Below, in pieces: positions 36,783-45,106 of a stretch of 64,000 nucleotides of DNA. The DNA is from Tenacibaculum jejuense (GTDB taxonomy: Bacteria; Bacteroidota; Bacteroidia; Flavobacteriales; Flavobacteriaceae), in assembly GCF_900198195.1 (NCBI RefSeq), contig NZ_LT899436.1, positions 1,765,001 through 1,829,000 of the forward strand, written 5' to 3'. The translations under genes and the position numbers were made by a program. Under the pieces are notes generated by a model, which worked only from the letters and a program-made list of their open reading frames with translations, had not been told where the DNA came from and made no database searches. The first letter of the stretch is position 1. Each line of letters starts with the position of its first letter.

Positions 36783-39044
36783 ATGAAAATATTGAATTAC
36801 AGAAATTTAGTGAATGTGTACATGTTATTAATATTAGGAATTGTTTTAGTTTCAGGTCAAACTATTACCAGCATGAGTCCGTCTAAAGGTTCTATAGCAG
36901 GAGGAACTTTAGTTACTCTAAAAGGAACTGGATTTGATCAAAGTAAAGCAGTAGGAATATTTTTTAAAGACACAAATAACCCTAATGGTATTGCAGTTTT
37001 AGGTGTCTCATATAGTAAAAGTGGAGACACAATCACCTTTAAAACTCCTTCTAGACCAAATAAAGGAACGTTTTCGGTGTACTTAGAATTAAAAAAAGGA
37101 GCTAAAGAAATTTATTCACCAACTGATTTTGAATATAAGTTACCAGAAGTAAATACGATGAGTCCGGGTAGTACTTCAATTAAAGGAGGAAAAAAAATAA
37201 CAATAAAAGGAAAGTATTTTACTGGAGCTACTTATGTGAAATTTGGAAAATCAGGGAATACGCCTATTTCAGTTAATGATTCAATAATTACAGTAATGAA
37301 TCCTCCGCATGTTGCTGGAAATGTATCTGTATCTGTTGATGTTCAAGCAAAATATGTACCTGTTCCTTTTCAATTTAAATATAAGAATGAATCAATAAAA
37401 AACACATATAATTTATCTCTAGAAAATCTAACAGGTTTAGGTAGTTCATATAAAGTTTATGTTTTAGGTTACAGTACAGCATCACAAAAATATCTCACAG
37501 TTGATAAGAACACTAAATTGGGTAGTTTTAAAAAGTTTTCTAAAGAAACGGGATATATAGAATCTTACGAATTAGGAAAAGATATAGCGAATATCACCTT
37601 ATCGAATACGAATGAAATAAATGGTGCTAGAATCTATTTTTTTGTAAAAGATAGTACTAAAGTATATCAAGATAATGCTAACAAGACAAAAAATGGTAAT
37701 CTAGGTTTCAAATATAGTGCATCTGGTACTAATGTTTATCAAGTAAAGAATCCTCCACAAAAAGCATTTCCGCAATATAATTATGTAGAAGCTACATTTT
37801 TAAAGGATCAAAATTTATATATAGATGCTTCTTTTGTAGATGGATTTTTCTTCCCGATTTCTATTTTAGCTGAAGATAAATTAGGAAATGAGTTAGATCG
37901 TATTGGTCAAACTGAAGGCATAAGTAGTGAACAAGTAATTGAAGCTTATCGACTCTTTCTTAAAAAGAAAGATGTTTCTAAAGGATACAAAGATTTAATT
38001 TATACACCTAAAGGAGAGTTACCAGTATTATTGAATCCTGGAATGTATTTAAATGATACGGTAAATGCTTTAGATACTGAGTTTAATAAAGCTCTTCAAC
38101 AAATGTTTACTAGTACAACAATGAAGATGAATATTTGGCAAAATGGAGCTGCGGGTTTTGCTAGAAATTATAAAGTAACTCCGGTAACAAAAGTATTTCC
38201 TGGGACAACGAATACGCATTCTGCTTTAGAATTTACAAGTTCTAATGCAACGACATTACATGTATTTAATCCAGTTGGTTTTTCTGTAGTTTCTTACAAG
38301 GATGTGACTAGTGGAACGATGTTACCAATCTTAGGTAAAATTAACGATAATACGTTAACGTTTAAAGATCCATTACCATTAGATTGTGGTTTAAAAGTCG
38401 GAATGTATGTTAATTCTGGTGGAGGTTCTACAGATGGAGTAACTAAGATTACTGCAATATCGAAAACGAAAAAGAAAATAACATCGGTTACTTTAAATTC
38501 TAGTACTAATTATTCAAATTACTTTCAATATAAGTTTTCAAAAGCACCAACTCATTATTATTACTCACCTGGGCACATGGTTTTTGCAGGGTTAGGTTTG
38601 TTTGCAGATGGACCGTTTAGATATTCAGATGCTAATAATCAAATTGTGGTAAATGGTTTAGAAAATCAAATTAGTACGGCTTTGAATAGGGGAGTTGCTT
38701 TAGTGAAATTTGCAGATGTTACTTCTCCGGGAAGAACAACAACGAATTGGGGAGATGAAACTGCATGGTATCCAGCTAAGCAACCACAAAATATGTTTTC
38801 TTATTTTATGCACACAGCCAAAGTGGGAGATAAACATATATTTTCTTTACCTAAAAATCCTGTAAAATCTAGTAGAGGACCTTTAATGGCAAAAGCTTAT
38901 GGTTTCGCATATGATGAAAATCCAATTGGAGGAAATCAAAATAATCAACCACAAGTTCCGTCTGAATTTCCTGGAGCCTATCCTGAAAAAACTACTCAGT
39001 TAAAATTAAGTTTAGGTCCTTGGAAAACCAAAAAGAAGCAATAA
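36783..39044 (+). CDS. Secreted IPT/TIG-domain protein with GH64-like beta-1,3-glucanase domain
   Basis: The 753-residue protein has a signal peptide (about 1-25). Two IPT/TIG immunoglobulin-like domains follow (about 26-118: ITSMSPSKGSIAGGTLVTLK; about 120-200: VNTMSPGSTSIKGGKKITIK). The rest resembles glycoside hydrolase family 64 and its thaumatin-like fold: FPQYNYVEATFLKDQN, LYIDASFVDGFFFPISIL, APTHYYYSPGHMVFAGLGLF and the C-terminal PQNMFSYFMHTA. GH64 enzymes release laminaripentaose from beta-1,3-glucans such as laminarin, a common algal polymer. The GH64 call is pattern-based and the catalytic Glu/Asp pair is not pinned down. No type IX sorting domain is visible. A DUF4255-like gene follows after 2 bases. 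Confidence 0.72.
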   Translation: MKILNYRNLVNVYMLLILGIVLVSGQTITSMSPSKGSIAGGTLVTLKGTGFDQSKAVGIFFKDTNNPNGIAVLGVSYSKSGDTITFKTPSRPNKGTFSVYLELKKGAKEIYSPTDFEYKLPEVNTMSPGSTSIKGGKKITIKGKYFTGATYVKFGKSGNTPISVNDSIITVMNPPHVAGNVSVSVDVQAKYVPVPFQFKYKNESIKNTYNLSLENLTGLGSSYKVYVLGYSTASQKYLTVDKNTKLGSFKKFSKETGYIESYELGKDIANITLSNTNEINGARIYFFVKDSTKVYQDNANKTKNGNLGFKYSASGTNVYQVKNPPQKAFPQYNYVEATFLKDQNLYIDASFVDGFFFPISILAEDKLGNELDRIGQTEGISSEQVIEAYRLFLKKKDVSKGYKDLIYTPKGELPVLLNPGMYLNDTVNALDTEFNKALQQMFTSTTMKMNIWQNGAAGFARNYKVTPVTKVFPGTTNTHSALEFTSSNATTLHVFNPVGFSVVSYKDVTSGTMLPILGKINDNTLTFKDPLPLDCGLKVGMYVNSGGGSTDGVTKITAISKTKKKITSVTLNSSTNYSNYFQYKFSKAPTHYYYSPGHMVFAGLGLFADGPFRYSDANNQIVVNGLENQISTALNRGVALVKFADVTSPGRTTTNWGDETAWYPAKQPQNMFSYFMHTAKVGDKHIFSLPKNPVKSSRGPLMAKAYGFAYDENPIGGNQNNQPQVPSEFPGAYPEKTTQLKLSLGPWKTKKKQ

Positions 39045-39046
39045 TT

Positions 39047-39490
39047 ATGATATTAAAATCTATAAATTTTATAGTTGATTTATTTAACAGAGAAATTCAA
39101 GAAAAGTTTCAGGTAGGAAGCAATGTTGTTATTGCTAATAGAATTATTGATGCTAAAGACGAAATTCCTGTTGAGAATTTGAATAAAATAGTCATTACAT
39201 TACTACACTTTGAGAGAGAGCATAAGAGTGAAAAAATCTATAATTTATATCTATCATTACTTTCAAATTTTGAAGACTATTATGAGTCATTAAAGTTTTT
39301 TGAACAAACGATATTCATACAAAATAAACTAATGGCTTTGGAACAAAATAATTTACCTCAAGGAATAAAAAATATGAAGTGTATAGAAATACAAGATTTA
39401 AAACTCACAGATATATTTTCACTTTATAAAACTAAAAGTACAATCTTTCAACCATCTGCTTTGTATAAAGTACAAATATTAATGGATTAA
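39047..39490 (+). CDS. DUF4255/Pvc16-like protein (orphan)
   Basis: The ATG at 39047 (MILKSINFIVDLF) is chosen, giving 147 residues; an upstream TTG at 39020 would overlap the previous gene. The profile fits DUF4255, the N-terminal domain of Pvc16 cap proteins of contractile injection systems. It has an N-terminal helix, VVIANRII near residue 27, IVITLLHFEREH, then KIYNLYLSLLSNFEDYYESL, KFFEQTIFIQNKLMAL, and the typical end FQPSALYKVQILMD (compare PSVLYKVR in family members). No sheath, tube or baseplate genes are nearby. It is 2 bases after the GH64-like gene, so the two are co-transcribed. The role is unknown. Confidence 0.68.
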   Translation: MILKSINFIVDLFNREIQEKFQVGSNVVIANRIIDAKDEIPVENLNKIVITLLHFEREHKSEKIYNLYLSLLSNFEDYYESLKFFEQTIFIQNKLMALEQNNLPQGIKNMKCIEIQDLKLTDIFSLYKTKSTIFQPSALYKVQILMD

Positions 39491-39493
39491 AAT

Positions 39494-39913
39494 TTACTTA
39501 GCAAAAAGCTGACTCATGTCTTTAAAAGCTTTAAACTCTAAAGCATTGTTTTCAGGATCTTTAAAAAACATGGTTGCTTGTTCACCAACTTTTCCTTTAA
39601 AACGAATAGTAGGTTCTATAACAAATTTTGTATCTACACTTTTTAAATGATCTGCTAATTTATGCCAGTCATTCCAAGATAACACAACACCAAAATGCGG
39701 AACAGGAACATCATGACCGTCAACCGGATTTGTCATTGCTTTTGTAGGAATAAAGTTTTCTTTCTGATGAATTACCAATTGATGTCCAAAGAAATTAAAA
39801 TCAACCCAATGTTCAGCACTTCTGCCTTCTTCACATTGTAAAATATCTCTGTAATAAGAACGACATTTTTCTAAATTTTGAACAGGTATGGCAATGTGAA
39901 AAGGTTGTATCAT
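39494..39913 (-). CDS. VOC-family (glyoxalase/dioxygenase-like) protein
   Basis: The 139-residue protein has two beta-alpha-beta-beta-beta modules of the vicinal-oxygen-chelate fold: [20 protein letters not shown] at the start (metal-binding His3 equivalent), [34 protein letters not shown] and the end [16 protein letters not shown] with the second-half glutamate. Such small proteins include glyoxalases, fosfomycin-resistance enzymes and dioxygenases; none can be preferred. Its stop is 3 bases from the convergent DUF4255-like stop. It appears to be a single gene. Confidence 0.88.
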   Translation of the reverse strand: MIQPFHIAIPVQNLEKCRSYYRDILQCEEGRSAEHWVDFNFFGHQLVIHQKENFIPTKAMTNPVDGHDVPVPHFGVVLSWNDWHKLADHLKSVDTKFVIEPTIRFKGKVGEQATMFFKDPENNALEFKAFKDMSQLFAK

Positions 39914-39979
39914 TTTTTGTGTCTAATATTGAATAGACTCAAAGATACTATACTTCAGTTTTTAAATCAATATCTATAT

Positions 39980-40555
39980 CTATAAACCTAACATAGCTCC
40001 ACAATACACATAAAAAGTAACCAAAACTAATTCCCCAATAAATACGCCTGTGAACATATATTTAAAAGGCATTTTAATAATTCCAGCAACATAGCAAATA
40101 ATATCTGTTGGAACTAAAGGGAAAAACGACCATCCTAAGACTAAATATGTAGCCTTAGAACTTTGAAGTTTAGATTCCCATTTTTTGACTTTTTTAGGAT
40201 ATTTCTTTTCCAAATAGTCACTAAAACCTAAAATATCAGCAAAATAATATAATGATGTAGCAGATGACATGATTCCTATCATAGAAATAACTAATACGAG
40301 AAGTAACTGATCTGGAAATAATAAGGCTCCAGCGATTACAAAAGGTGTGCTAGGAATTAAAAAGAAACCTCTTATACATGATAGCGTAATATAGACTATC
40401 ATAATATGTTCTTTGTATGAACTAATAAAATCCTTGATATAGTCTACAGAGAATATCTGTGGATTTTCAATGTATCGGTATAGTAGATAAATGAGTAATA
40501 CACCCCAAAGTATATAGAATATCTTTTTTCCTGTCTTTAACATAGTTTTTAGCAA
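39980..40555 (-). CDS. TVP38/TMEM64-family membrane protein (VTT domain)
   Basis: The 191-residue integral membrane protein has about five hydrophobic segments and the VTT/DedA-like signature: CIRGFFLIPSTPFVIAGALL, then SSATSLYYFADILGF, the amphipathic KYPKKVKKWESKLQ and GWSFFPLVPTDIICYVAGII near the end. Family members are thought to act in lipid or undecaprenyl-phosphate flipping, or in membrane homeostasis. It is a single gene behind the terminator of ybjQ. Confidence 0.87.
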   Translation of the reverse strand: MLKTMLKTGKKIFYILWGVLLIYLLYRYIENPQIFSVDYIKDFISSYKEHIMIVYITLSCIRGFFLIPSTPFVIAGALLFPDQLLLVLVISMIGIMSSATSLYYFADILGFSDYLEKKYPKKVKKWESKLQSSKATYLVLGWSFFPLVPTDIICYVAGIIKMPFKYMFTGVFIGELVLVTFYVYCGAMLGL

Positions 40556-40657
40556 AAGTTAATAGTAATACAACTATTCTATTTCTATAATTTACTTCAT
40601 ATGACGACTACTAAAAAGAAATGTTACTTACTATTCTAAAAAAGATATAGAAATAAT

Positions 40658-40690
40658 AAAAAAGCCAATAATTAATTTATTGGCTTTTCG
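40658..40690 (-). terminator. Terminator after the YbjQ gene
   Basis: An 11-bp stem (AAAGCCAATAA at 40661-40671 with 40777-type complement at 40677-40687) has a 5-base loop and an A-run on the left that becomes the U-tract on the minus strand. It lies 30 bases after the stop at 40720. Confidence 0.88.
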
Positions 40691-40719
40691 TCTTTTTATA
40701 TTTATTTAATATTTAGCTC

Positions 40720-41049
40720 TTATTCAGGAGAAATACGCACAGCAGTTCCAGTAATAGAAACAACCAATACTGTAGAACTTGATACAGTTTCAATATCAAT
40801 TTTAATTCCTACAACGGCATCTGCATTTAGTTTTTCAGCATTGCTTTTGAGTTTTTGAAAAGCTTCTTCTTTAATACCATCTAAACCTAATTCATAAGCT
40901 TCGTAATACTTTTTCATGCTAAACATATCTTTAAAAGACATTTTAGTTCCGTTGTAATTGTAAGAGGAATTGTAAGAAATACCAGTTACAATACCTTTGT
41001 ATTCCGTTATTTTATGTCCTTCAATTGAATTGGTTGTTGTTAAAATCAT
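40720..41049 (-). CDS. YbjQ-family (DUF74) protein
   Basis: The 109-residue protein matches the YbjQ/UPF0145 family across its length: MILTTTNSIEGHKITEYKGI at the start, a central helix EEAFQKLKSNAEKLNADAVV and the final strands VGIKIDIETV and VVSITGTAVRI. The fold is a small pentamer-forming alpha/beta domain sometimes called heavy-metal binding; its role is not established. It has no signal peptide. It lies 55 bases downstream of the gamma-glutamyltransferase operon end and has its own terminator... the promoter is not evident. Confidence 0.9.
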   Translation of the reverse strand: MILTTTNSIEGHKITEYKGIVTGISYNSSYNYNGTKMSFKDMFSMKKYYEAYELGLDGIKEEAFQKLKSNAEKLNADAVVGIKIDIETVSSSTVLVVSITGTAVRISPE

Positions 41050-41104
41050 AGTTAGTGTTTTTAATATTAGTAGTTAAAAAGGATCTTTTGTTACATTTTA
41101 TCAT

Positions 41105-42784
41105 TTAAAACCCAACAGCTTTATCGTCACCGCGATGATCTGCACCACCTTCTAATTTCCCATCAGGAAGTACTAAAATAGCATCCACTTTACCAATCAC
41201 AGGAGCGTTAGATTCATCTAATTTATACCCTAAAGATTTTAGTTTATTTCTAATATTTTCAGAAAAACCATTTGGTTCCATTTTTATATCATCTGGTAAC
41301 CATTGATGATGAAAACGAGGTTGATTAACGGCTTCTTGCATTCCCATTTTGTATTCATGAACATTTAAAATTGTTTGTAAAACTGAAGTGATAATTGTTG
41401 AACCTCCTGGAGTTCCAACAACCATGAATAATTTTCCGTTTTTCTCAACTATAGTTGGTGTCATAGAACTTAACATTCTTTTTTCTGGTTCAATTTTATT
41501 TGCTTCAGCACCAACTAAACCAAACATATTTGGAACGCCAGGTTTGCTGCTAAAATCATCCATTTCATTATTTAAAAAGAAACCTAATTCACTACAATAT
41601 AATTTAGAACCAAAAGCTGCATTAATTGTTGTAGTTACAGAAACTGCATTTCCGAATTGATCCACAATAGAGTAGTGGGTAGTTTCATTACTTTCTGAAA
41701 ACGTGATATCACCATGAGAAACATCGCTAGAAGAAGTAGCTTTATCAAAAGAGAAGCTCTCCATTCTAGAAGTGCTGTAAGGCTTACTAATTAAAGTTTC
41801 TTTTGGAATTTTTACAAAATCAGGATCACCTAAGAAAAAACTTCTATCAGCATAAGCTCTTCGTTCGGCTTCTGTAATTACTTGAATAGATTTAACAGAA
41901 TTATGTCCGTATTTATCTAAATCATAAGGTTCGATAGCATTCATAATTTGCGCTAAACAGATTCCTCCACTAGAAGGCGGAGCCATTGAAATAACTTTTA
42001 AATCATCGTAATTAAATACAACCGGAGTTCTCCATTTTGCTTCGTATTTTGCTAAATCTTCCTCAGTAATTAATCCGCCATTTTCTTGCATAAATTTAGC
42101 AAGCGTTTTTGCGGTTTCTCCTTTGTAAAATTCATCACGACCGTTTTGTTGAATTCGAGTTAATGTTTCAGCTAAAGCCATATATTTTATGGTGTCGCCT
42201 TTTTTCCAGTTGTTATCTAGTAAAATAGTTTCTGAGTTTGCCTTTCTAAAAGCAGGTATATGTTTTTTTAGTCTGTTTTCTTGTTTTTGGGTAACGATTA
42301 CTCCTTTTTTAGCCAAATCAATTACGGGTTGAATAATTTCTTCCATTGGAAGTGATCCAAATTTTTCATGAGTTGCAAAAACTCCAGCAACAGTTCCAGG
42401 AATACCAACAGCCATTGCTCCTAAAGTACTTTTTCCTTTTATTACATTTCCTAAAGAGTCTAAATACATATTTTGAGTAGCAGCTATCGGAGCTTTTTCT
42501 CGATAATCTAAAGCACCAATTTCACCGTTATTTTTTCGATACACCATAAATCCGCCACCACCAATATTTCCAGCATATGGAAAAGAAACGGCTAAAGCAA
42601 GTTCAGTAGCAGCCATAGCATCAAAAGCATTACCACCTTTTTTAAGAATATCGGCTCCAATTTTAGAAGCTTCTTCTCTTGCAGAAACAACCATAGCTTT
42701 TTCAGTAATTAATCCGATTTCTGGTTGTTTTTTACAATTAAATAGTAATATGATACATAAAAGTAAGGCAAAACTTTGTTTCAT
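41105..42784 (-). CDS. ggt: Gamma-glutamyltransferase, lipoprotein
   Basis: GGT hydrolyses or transfers the gamma-glutamyl group of glutathione and related peptides outside the cytoplasm. I start it at the ATG at 42784 (559 residues), because that gives a lipoprotein signal with lipobox LLFNC (Cys17). The longer frame to 42835 would overlap the acpH stop. Domains are GGT large subunit (GGNAFDAMAATELALAVSFP, GNIGGGGFMVYR), then the autoprocessing and catalytic threonine, the first Thr of TTHYSIVD, and the small subunit (GFFLNNEMDDFS, SSMTPTIV, GTPGGSTIITSV). It probably sits in the outer-membrane or periplasmic leaflet. The next gene upstream, acpH, is 37 bases away. Confidence 0.93.
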   Translation of the reverse strand: MKQSFALLLCIILLFNCKKQPEIGLITEKAMVVSAREEASKIGADILKKGGNAFDAMAATELALAVSFPYAGNIGGGGFMVYRKNNGEIGALDYREKAPIAATQNMYLDSLGNVIKGKSTLGAMAVGIPGTVAGVFATHEKFGSLPMEEIIQPVIDLAKKGVIVTQKQENRLKKHIPAFRKANSETILLDNNWKKGDTIKYMALAETLTRIQQNGRDEFYKGETAKTLAKFMQENGGLITEEDLAKYEAKWRTPVVFNYDDLKVISMAPPSSGGICLAQIMNAIEPYDLDKYGHNSVKSIQVITEAERRAYADRSFFLGDPDFVKIPKETLISKPYSTSRMESFSFDKATSSSDVSHGDITFSESNETTHYSIVDQFGNAVSVTTTINAAFGSKLYCSELGFFLNNEMDDFSSKPGVPNMFGLVGAEANKIEPEKRMLSSMTPTIVEKNGKLFMVVGTPGGSTIITSVLQTILNVHEYKMGMQEAVNQPRFHHQWLPDDIKMEPNGFSENIRNKLKSLGYKLDESNAPVIGKVDAILVLPDGKLEGGADHRGDDKAVGF

Positions 42785-42821
42785 TTGGTTGAGGTTTTTA
42801 GTAGAATTTGGTTGTAATAAA

Positions 42822-43409
42822 TTAAATTTTATCAATTTCTATAGCCACAAAATTGATTAATTCAAACATAAAGGTTTGAAAATCATTTTCGAGATCTGTA
42901 TAATATAATTCGAGATCTTCAATTGCTAAATTCATTTGAGATTTCCCTTTGGTTCGTCTGTTCATTCCATTCATAACATCTTGAATTCCATCTATGAATT
43001 GGTAGTTATATAACCAATTATACTGAATCATGTATGGAAGTAATTCTTGTGTTTTTTCTGGCAAAGTTTCTTTTTTATCGACGAGTAATTGGTAAACACT
43101 ATTCGTATAAATATCTAAAGGAATTTGGGAATAATTATCCCAATTTTTAGCTAAGAAGTGATCGTAAAATATATCGATAATAACGCCATCATAATGTCCG
43201 TAACGTTCATGCAAACGACGTTTACTTATTCTAACAATTTCATTAGAATCGGTGAATGTATCTATAGCACGATGTAAATAGATACCACGTTGAATATTTT
43301 CTGGATAATGCTTGAATTTGTTACCTCTAACATGATCGGCAATAAAGTTACCAATCATAATTTCGTTATTATTTGGAGGAGATAAATAGAGGTGAGCCAA
43401 AAAATTCAT
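42822..43409 (-). CDS. acpH: Acyl-carrier-protein phosphodiesterase
   Basis: AcpH removes the 4'-phosphopantetheine arm from holo-ACP. The 195-residue protein has the expected length and the family's metal-binding motifs: MNFLAHLYLS at the start, IGNFIADHVRG, GIYLHRAIDTFTDSN, GVIIDIFYDHFLAKNW (HD-like positions) and a C-terminal helix bundle. The physiological role of AcpH in flavobacteria is unclear. It is followed after 37 bases by ggt. A TACATTTA element, one base off the -7 consensus, ends 4 bases before its ATG. Confidence 0.9.
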   Translation of the reverse strand: MNFLAHLYLSPPNNNEIMIGNFIADHVRGNKFKHYPENIQRGIYLHRAIDTFTDSNEIVRISKRRLHERYGHYDGVIIDIFYDHFLAKNWDNYSQIPLDIYTNSVYQLLVDKKETLPEKTQELLPYMIQYNWLYNYQFIDGIQDVMNGMNRRTKGKSQMNLAIEDLELYYTDLENDFQTFMFELINFVAIEIDKI

Positions 43410-43413
43410 GTAG

Positions 43414-43421
43414 TAAATGTA
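43414..43421 (-). promoter_or_regulatory. -7-like element of acpH
   Basis: TACATTTA on the minus strand differs from TAnnTTTG only in its last base and ends 4 bases before the acpH ATG. Confidence 0.3.
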
Positions 43422-43444
43422 AATAAAAATAGTAAGAATTGACT

Positions 43445-45094
43445 TTATTCATTTACAGTAAAATAATCTTTTATGTAAATAGGAACTCCTTTCTTGGTAA
43501 ATCCTTCAATTTCTATTTCAAATTTTCCTGTAACATCTGAGGTAAAAAAAACAATTGCTTTTGAAGTTATATCTAAATTTGGATTCCAGTATAATTGTGT
43601 TCTATAATCTGGAATTCTAGTATCCATTCTATTCTTTTCGCTTTGAAAGAAGTATTTTTTGTAGGGTTCAGTTGGCATTATTGTATATGAGTCAGAAGCT
43701 CCAATTGAATTATTAAAAAAGTCATTCTTAAAAGTGTCAACCAGTATTACACCTTTATATCTAGAATTTCCATAATAATATTCACTTCTAACTATAGCTA
43801 TAGATTTTATTTTTCTTGCATCATAATTTATTAAGTCATTATGATTTTGAAGAATTCTTCCATCTACTATAACTAAAGCATTTAAATGTCTAAATATTTT
43901 TGAAGCGTTATCTGGAATTACATAAAATTGATAATTGTTATTTTTTGAGTTGAAACCCGCTAAAGGAATGATTTCTATAAAGGTTTCTTTAGTTGTTTTA
44001 AACCTTTTGTAATCGTCTAAATTATAGGTTTCTTTTATTTTACTGAATAGATTACTTTTTGATTTTATGTTGATAATTGTATCTTTTTTTACATCAGCGT
44101 ACGAATTCTCGATCTGAGCATAAATATTTCGTTTTTGAATAGCTGTTGCTATTTTATCATCAATTGTTATGGTTGTAAAATCGTTGAATTTTTTTTCAAT
44201 TCCTTTATGAGGTATTATTGAAATTTGATATTCATTTTTTGGCTGATTTACGATTTGAATGTATACTTTATCATCAGTTATGTTTGTAAGGTTAAAAAAG
44301 AATTCACCTTTGATATTGGTAGTTACATTAATTGGAAGTCGATCGTTATGTTGAGTAGCTATAGATAAATTGATATTAGCTAAATTCTTATTGGTTGTTG
44401 AGGTTAGTTTTCCATGAATTAAACTTCCCCTTAACTCTGGTAAATAAAACGTTTGATTTTTACCGTTGGATTTGAATTCTCCTTTACGATTAGGTAAGTT
44501 AAAATCATTTGTTTTTCTAATAGAAACAGAAAGTTTTTCAATGTTGTCAATAACAGTGTTTTCAAGGTTTATTTTAACTTTTTCTCTTCTCTTATAATCA
44601 CTCTTTAAATTACTAAATGCTTTTTTATTTGTGCTTTTGTAATCAGGAAGGTAAGTGCTTGTGTTTTTAACTTTTATTTTACTAGTAAATGGATTTATAA
44701 CATACAGTTCTTGTTCATAAAAAGCTTTATGATTTTTCATTAATTGTGTGTATCCTACTATTTTATAAGTACCAGATTTTATTTTAGAGTTTATAAAAAT
44801 GTCACCATATCCATGCCCTTCATTTAATGAGACTTTTTGTTTCAAAATACTCGTATTATTCTTATCTATAATCTCTACATAAGCAATTGTACTATAAGGA
44901 CTTGGTAAATTAAGATTGTTTAAACAATTTATTGAGTAGTACAGCGTTTCACCAGTAATTAAGAAGTTATTACTATTATGTATTTGTATTTTTTCTATAG
45001 GAAAATTGATATTCTCAATTTTTTGTTTAGACGATTGTCCGTGCAAGTTGAGAATTAAAAAAAAAGCGAAGTTTAAAATAGATTTCTTAATCAT
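43445..45094 (-). CDS. Secreted protein of a TonB-receptor operon, MG2-like
   Basis: The 549-residue protein has a signal peptide (about 1-19, ending NLHGQ). The N-terminal 130 residues look like an alpha-2-macroglobulin MG2-type beta domain (GETLYYSINCLNN, SGTYKIVGYTQLM, YEQELYVINPF). A carboxypeptidase-regulatory-like insert follows (LRGSLIHGKLTSTTN, NVTTNIKGEFFFN), then a plug-like stretch (LNALVIVDGRILQ) reminiscent of TonB-receptor plugs without a barrel. It ends in a short beta domain. Such proteins often accompany TonB receptors in flavobacteria, perhaps as surface partners. It is the last gene of a four-gene operon, 12 bases after the DUF4249 lipoprotein. Confidence 0.75.
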   Translation of the reverse strand: MIKKSILNFAFFLILNLHGQSSKQKIENINFPIEKIQIHNSNNFLITGETLYYSINCLNNLNLPSPYSTIAYVEIIDKNNTSILKQKVSLNEGHGYGDIFINSKIKSGTYKIVGYTQLMKNHKAFYEQELYVINPFTSKIKVKNTSTYLPDYKSTNKKAFSNLKSDYKRREKVKINLENTVIDNIEKLSVSIRKTNDFNLPNRKGEFKSNGKNQTFYLPELRGSLIHGKLTSTTNKNLANINLSIATQHNDRLPINVTTNIKGEFFFNLTNITDDKVYIQIVNQPKNEYQISIIPHKGIEKKFNDFTTITIDDKIATAIQKRNIYAQIENSYADVKKDTIINIKSKSNLFSKIKETYNLDDYKRFKTTKETFIEIIPLAGFNSKNNNYQFYVIPDNASKIFRHLNALVIVDGRILQNHNDLINYDARKIKSIAIVRSEYYYGNSRYKGVILVDTFKNDFFNNSIGASDSYTIMPTEPYKKYFFQSEKNRMDTRIPDYRTQLYWNPNLDITSKAIVFFTSDVTGKFEIEIEGFTKKGVPIYIKDYFTVNE

Positions 45095-45106
45095 AATTGT
45101 AAATTG

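Noticed and set aside
39895..39923. Further GTGAC/GTGTC-like pair near the VOC gene
   Set aside because: The first box is GTGAA and the spacing is 18, so it does not match the motif.
41388..41660. Open frame antisense to gamma-glutamyltransferase
   Set aside because: It overlaps conserved GGT small-subunit sequence on the other strand.
42785..42835. 17-residue extension of gamma-glutamyltransferase
   Set aside because: It would bury the lipoprotein signal and overlap the acpH stop.
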